64,000 nucleotides of DNA from contig NZ_JAHVHV010000003.1 of NCBI RefSeq assembly GCF_019802085.1, positions 372,001 through 436,000 of the forward strand, read 5' to 3'. The stretch comes from Ferrimonas balearica. Its GTDB lineage: Bacteria > Pseudomonadota > Gammaproteobacteria > Enterobacterales > Shewanellaceae. The notes beneath the pieces were generated by a model. The model saw only the letters and a list, made by a program, of their open reading frames with translations, had not been told where the DNA came from and did not search any database. Shown here in pieces: positions 61,669 to 64,000 of the stretch. Both the position numbers and the translations under genes were made by a program. The number at the start of each line of letters is the position of its first letter. Position 1 is the stretch's first letter.

Positions 61669-64000
61669 ATGTCTGCCCAATCCCCCCTCATCCTGGTTGA
61701 TGGCTCCTCCTACCTTTACCGCGCTTACCACGCGCCGCCGCATCTGACCAACTCCAGGGGCGAACCCACCGGGGCCGTGTACGGTGTGGTCAACATGCTG
61801 CGCAGCCTGCTGAAACAGTATGGGCCCAGCCACATGGCGGTGGTATTCGACGCCAAGGGCAAGACCTTCCGCGACGAGATCTACCCGGAGTACAAAGCCC
61901 AGCGCCCCCCGATGCCCGACGATCTGCGCAGCCAGATCGCGCCGCTGCACGCCATCATCCAGGCCCTGGGCCTGCCGCTGATCTCCATTCCCGGCGTGGA
62001 AGCGGACGACGTCATCGGCACCCTGGCCCAGCAGGCGGAAGCCGCCGGCTACGACGTGCTGATCAGCACCGGGGACAAGGACATGGCCCAGCTGGTGACC
62101 GACAAGGTCACCCTGATCAACACCATGACCGACACCCTGCTGGACGTGCCCGGGGTCAAGGCCAAGTTCGGGGTGGGCCCGGAGCTCATCATCGATCTGC
62201 TGGCGATGATGGGGGACAAGGTGGACAACATCCCCGGGCTGCCCGGGGTGGGGGAGAAGACCGCCCTGGCGATGTTGCAGGGGATCGGCAGCCTGGAGCG
62301 GATCTACGAGGACGTGGACGCCGTGGTGCCCCTGGGCTTTCGCGGCAGCAAAACCATGCCCAAGAAGCTGCGGGAGAACCGCGATGAGGCCTTCCTCTCC
62401 TACCGTCTGGCCACCATCAAGACCGACGTCGAGCTGGAGGAGAAACCGGACCAGCTGACCATTGGCGATGCGGATCGGGATGCCCTGGCCAAGCTCTACG
62501 GCGAACTGGAGTTTCGCCGCTGGCTCAATGAAGTCCTGGACGGCGGCGCCGTGCTGCCCGCGGGCAACGGGGAGGCCGACGCCAGCCCCGCCCCGGCCCA
62601 GAGCCAGACCGAGCACGAGCTGATCCTGACCGAAGCCCAGCTGGACACCTGGCTGACCAAACTGGCGGACGCCGAGCTGTTCGCCCTGGACACCGAGACC
62701 ACCAGCCTGGACTACATGGCCGCGGAACTGGTGGGGCTCTCCTTCGCCGTGGAGGCCGGCAAGGCCGCCTACCTGCCGGTGGGCCACGATTACGAGGGGG
62801 CACCGGCACAGCTGGAGCGCGACGCCGTGCTGGCCAAGCTCAAGCCGCTGCTGGAGGATCCCGCCCCCCGCAAGGTGGGCCAGAACCTCAAGTACGACAT
62901 GTCGGTGCTGGCCAAGTACGGCATCCAGCTGCGGGGGATCGCCTTCGACACCATGCTGGAGTCCTACTGCTTCAACTCCACCGCCGGCCGCCACAACATG
63001 GACGACCTGGCACTCAAGTACCTGGGCAAGAAAACCATCCACTTCGAGGCGATCGCCGGCAAAGGGGTCAAGCAGAAGACCTTCAACCAAATCCCCCTGG
63101 AAGAGGCGGCCCCCTACGCCGCCGAGGACGCCGACATCACCCTGCAGCTGCACCAGCACCTGTGGCCCCGCTTGCAGGAGCTGGCCGGGCCCAGCCGGGT
63201 GTTCCAAGAGCTGGAACTGCCGCTGGTGCCCATCATGTCCGCCATGGAGCGTCACGGCGTGCTGATCGACACCGACCAGCTGCACCAGCAGAGCAGCGAG
63301 ATCGCCGCCACCCTGGACAGCCTGGAGCAGCAAGCCCACGAGATCGCCGGCGAGGTGTTCAACCTGGGCTCCACCAAGCAACTGCAGGCGATCTTCTTCG
63401 ACAAGCTGGGCTACCCGGTGCTGAAGAAGACCCCCAAGGGCGCCCCCTCCACCGCCGAGGAGGTGCTGCAGGAGCTGGCCCTGGACTACCCGCTGCCCAA
63501 GATCATCCTGGAGCATCGCAGCCTGGCCAAGCTGAAGAACACCTACACCGACAAGCTGCCCCAGCTGGTCAAGCCCTCGGGCCGGGTGCACACCAGCTAC
63601 CACCAGGCGGTGACCGCCACCGGCCGTCTCTCCAGCTCGGATCCCAACTTGCAGAACATTCCGATCCGCACCGCCGAGGGGCGGCGGATCCGCCAGGCCT
63701 TTGTCGCCCCCGAGGGCTACCGCCTGCTGGCCATCGACTACTCCCAGATTGAGCTGCGGATCATGGCCCACCTGTCCCAGGACAAGGGGCTGCTGGAGGC
63801 CTTCGCCCAGGGCAAGGACATCCACAAGGCCACCGCCGCCGAGGTGTTTGGCGTGCCCTTCGACAGCGTCACCACCGAGCAGCGCCGCCGGGCCAAGGCG
63901 GTGAACTTCGGCCTCATCTACGGCATGTCGGCGTTCGGTCTGGCCAAGCAGCTGGACATCGGCCGGGCCGAGGCCCAGGACTACATCGATCGCTACTTCC
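61669..64000 (+). CDS. polA: DNA polymerase I, N-terminal 777 residues
   Basis: The gene runs off the window end. From the ATG at 61669 the frame reads [22 protein letters not shown]. Residues about 5-300 are the 5'-3' exonuclease domain, with [25 protein letters not shown] and [12 protein letters not shown]. The 3'-5' proofreading domain has [12 protein letters not shown], retaining the DxE motif, and the polymerase palm begins with [17 protein letters not shown] and DYSQIELRI (motif A). The final bases encode [15 protein letters not shown] (motif B). The last motif C is beyond base 64000. Upstream DnaA-like boxes may couple it to replication. Confidence 0.97.
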   Translation, partial: MSAQSPLILVDGSSYLYRAYHAPPHLTNSRGEPTGAVYGVVNMLRSLLKQYGPSHMAVVFDAKGKTFRDEIYPEYKAQRPPMPDDLRSQIAPLHAIIQALGLPLISIPGVEADDVIGTLAQQAEAAGYDVLISTGDKDMAQLVTDKVTLINTMTDTLLDVPGVKAKFGVGPELIIDLLAMMGDKVDNIPGLPGVGEKTALAMLQGIGSLERIYEDVDAVVPLGFRGSKTMPKKLRENRDEAFLSYRLATIKTDVELEEKPDQLTIGDADRDALAKLYGELEFRRWLNEVLDGGAVLPAGNGEADASPAPAQSQTEHELILTEAQLDTWLTKLADAELFALDTETTSLDYMAAELVGLSFAVEAGKAAYLPVGHDYEGAPAQLERDAVLAKLKPLLEDPAPRKVGQNLKYDMSVLAKYGIQLRGIAFDTMLESYCFNSTAGRHNMDDLALKYLGKKTIHFEAIAGKGVKQKTFNQIPLEEAAPYAAEDADITLQLHQHLWPRLQELAGPSRVFQELELPLVPIMSAMERHGVLIDTDQLHQQSSEIAATLDSLEQQAHEIAGEVFNLGSTKQLQAIFFDKLGYPVLKKTPKGAPSTAEEVLQELALDYPLPKIILEHRSLAKLKNTYTDKLPQLVKPSGRVHTSYHQAVTATGRLSSSDPNLQNIPIRTAEGRRIRQAFVAPEGYRLLAIDYSQIELRIMAHLSQDKGLLEAFAQGKDIHKATAAEVFGVPFDSVTTEQRRRAKAVNFGLIYGMSAFGLAKQLDIGRAEAQDYIDRYF

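Noticed and set aside
61552-63825. A 757-codon open frame antisense to polA
   Set aside because: The plus strand clearly encodes DNA polymerase I in a single frame that runs off the window. The antisense translation has no recognisable content.

Overview
This window is a dense, GC-rich (roughly 65% by eye) chromosomal stretch of a gammaproteobacterium. Gene content and order fit an Alteromonadales-type marine or facultatively anaerobic organism. Ferrimonas is my best guess, with Shewanella relatives next, but this is inferred from families and synteny and not from any search. I see no transposase, integron, prophage, CRISPR array, rRNA or tRNA. The window is core chromosome with small lineage-specific insertions.

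Layout. 1-8.7 kb: selO (cut by the window edge), a ygbA-like cysteine-rich protein, an unassigned membrane protein, a secreted S9 peptidase, the divergent argO/argP exporter-regulator pair, two tandem paralogous outer-membrane barrels and a FadL porin. 8.9-13.8 kb: a complete leuABCD operon on the minus strand with a leader peptide and attenuator. 14-22.9 kb: a TPR membrane protein with a decayed GGDEF-like tail that overlaps recQ tail to tail, then rarD and the heme operon hemCDXY. 23-37.2 kb: cyaA (divergent from hemC), three small accessory genes, cyaY, lptM-lysA-dapF-DUF484-xerC, an inserted trio (lipoprotein, DUF2956, diguanylate cyclase), yigB, uvrD and a DUF1496 gene. 37.7-44.1 kb: a formate dehydrogenase operon (small Tat protein, Cys-type FdhA, FdhB, FdhC) followed by a HemN-like radical SAM gene. 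44.2-47.9 kb: a PfkB kinase, a second diguanylate cyclase and ETF-ubiquinone oxidoreductase. 48.1-51 kb: moaABCDE behind a probable molybdenum-cofactor riboswitch. 51.1-55.5 kb: two DUF5666 proteins, a PepSY protein and a two-component system. 55.5-64 kb: a pseudouridine synthase, a Pmp3-like peptide, moeA-moeB, yhhQ behind a preQ1-I riboswitch, an HD hydrolase, a GNAT protein, a RyhB-like small RNA, elbB, and polA, which runs off the end.

How the genes work together. The moa and moe genes make the molybdopterin cofactor that the formate dehydrogenase needs. FdhB and FdhC pass formate electrons to the membrane. ETF-QO feeds electrons from acyl-CoA oxidation into the quinone pool, and FadL supplies the fatty acids. 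CyaA supplies cAMP, and CRP-like sites stand before cyaA, ETF-QO and possibly fadL. The heme operon, the HemN-like protein and the putative iron-responsive sRNA point to iron and heme control.

The most interesting region is 60448-60557: a Fur-box-like promoter, a 12-nt match to the RyhB core, three copies of the octamer GCTCACAC and a strong terminator with eight T residues. I read it as an unannotated RyhB-family sRNA with a repeated seed.
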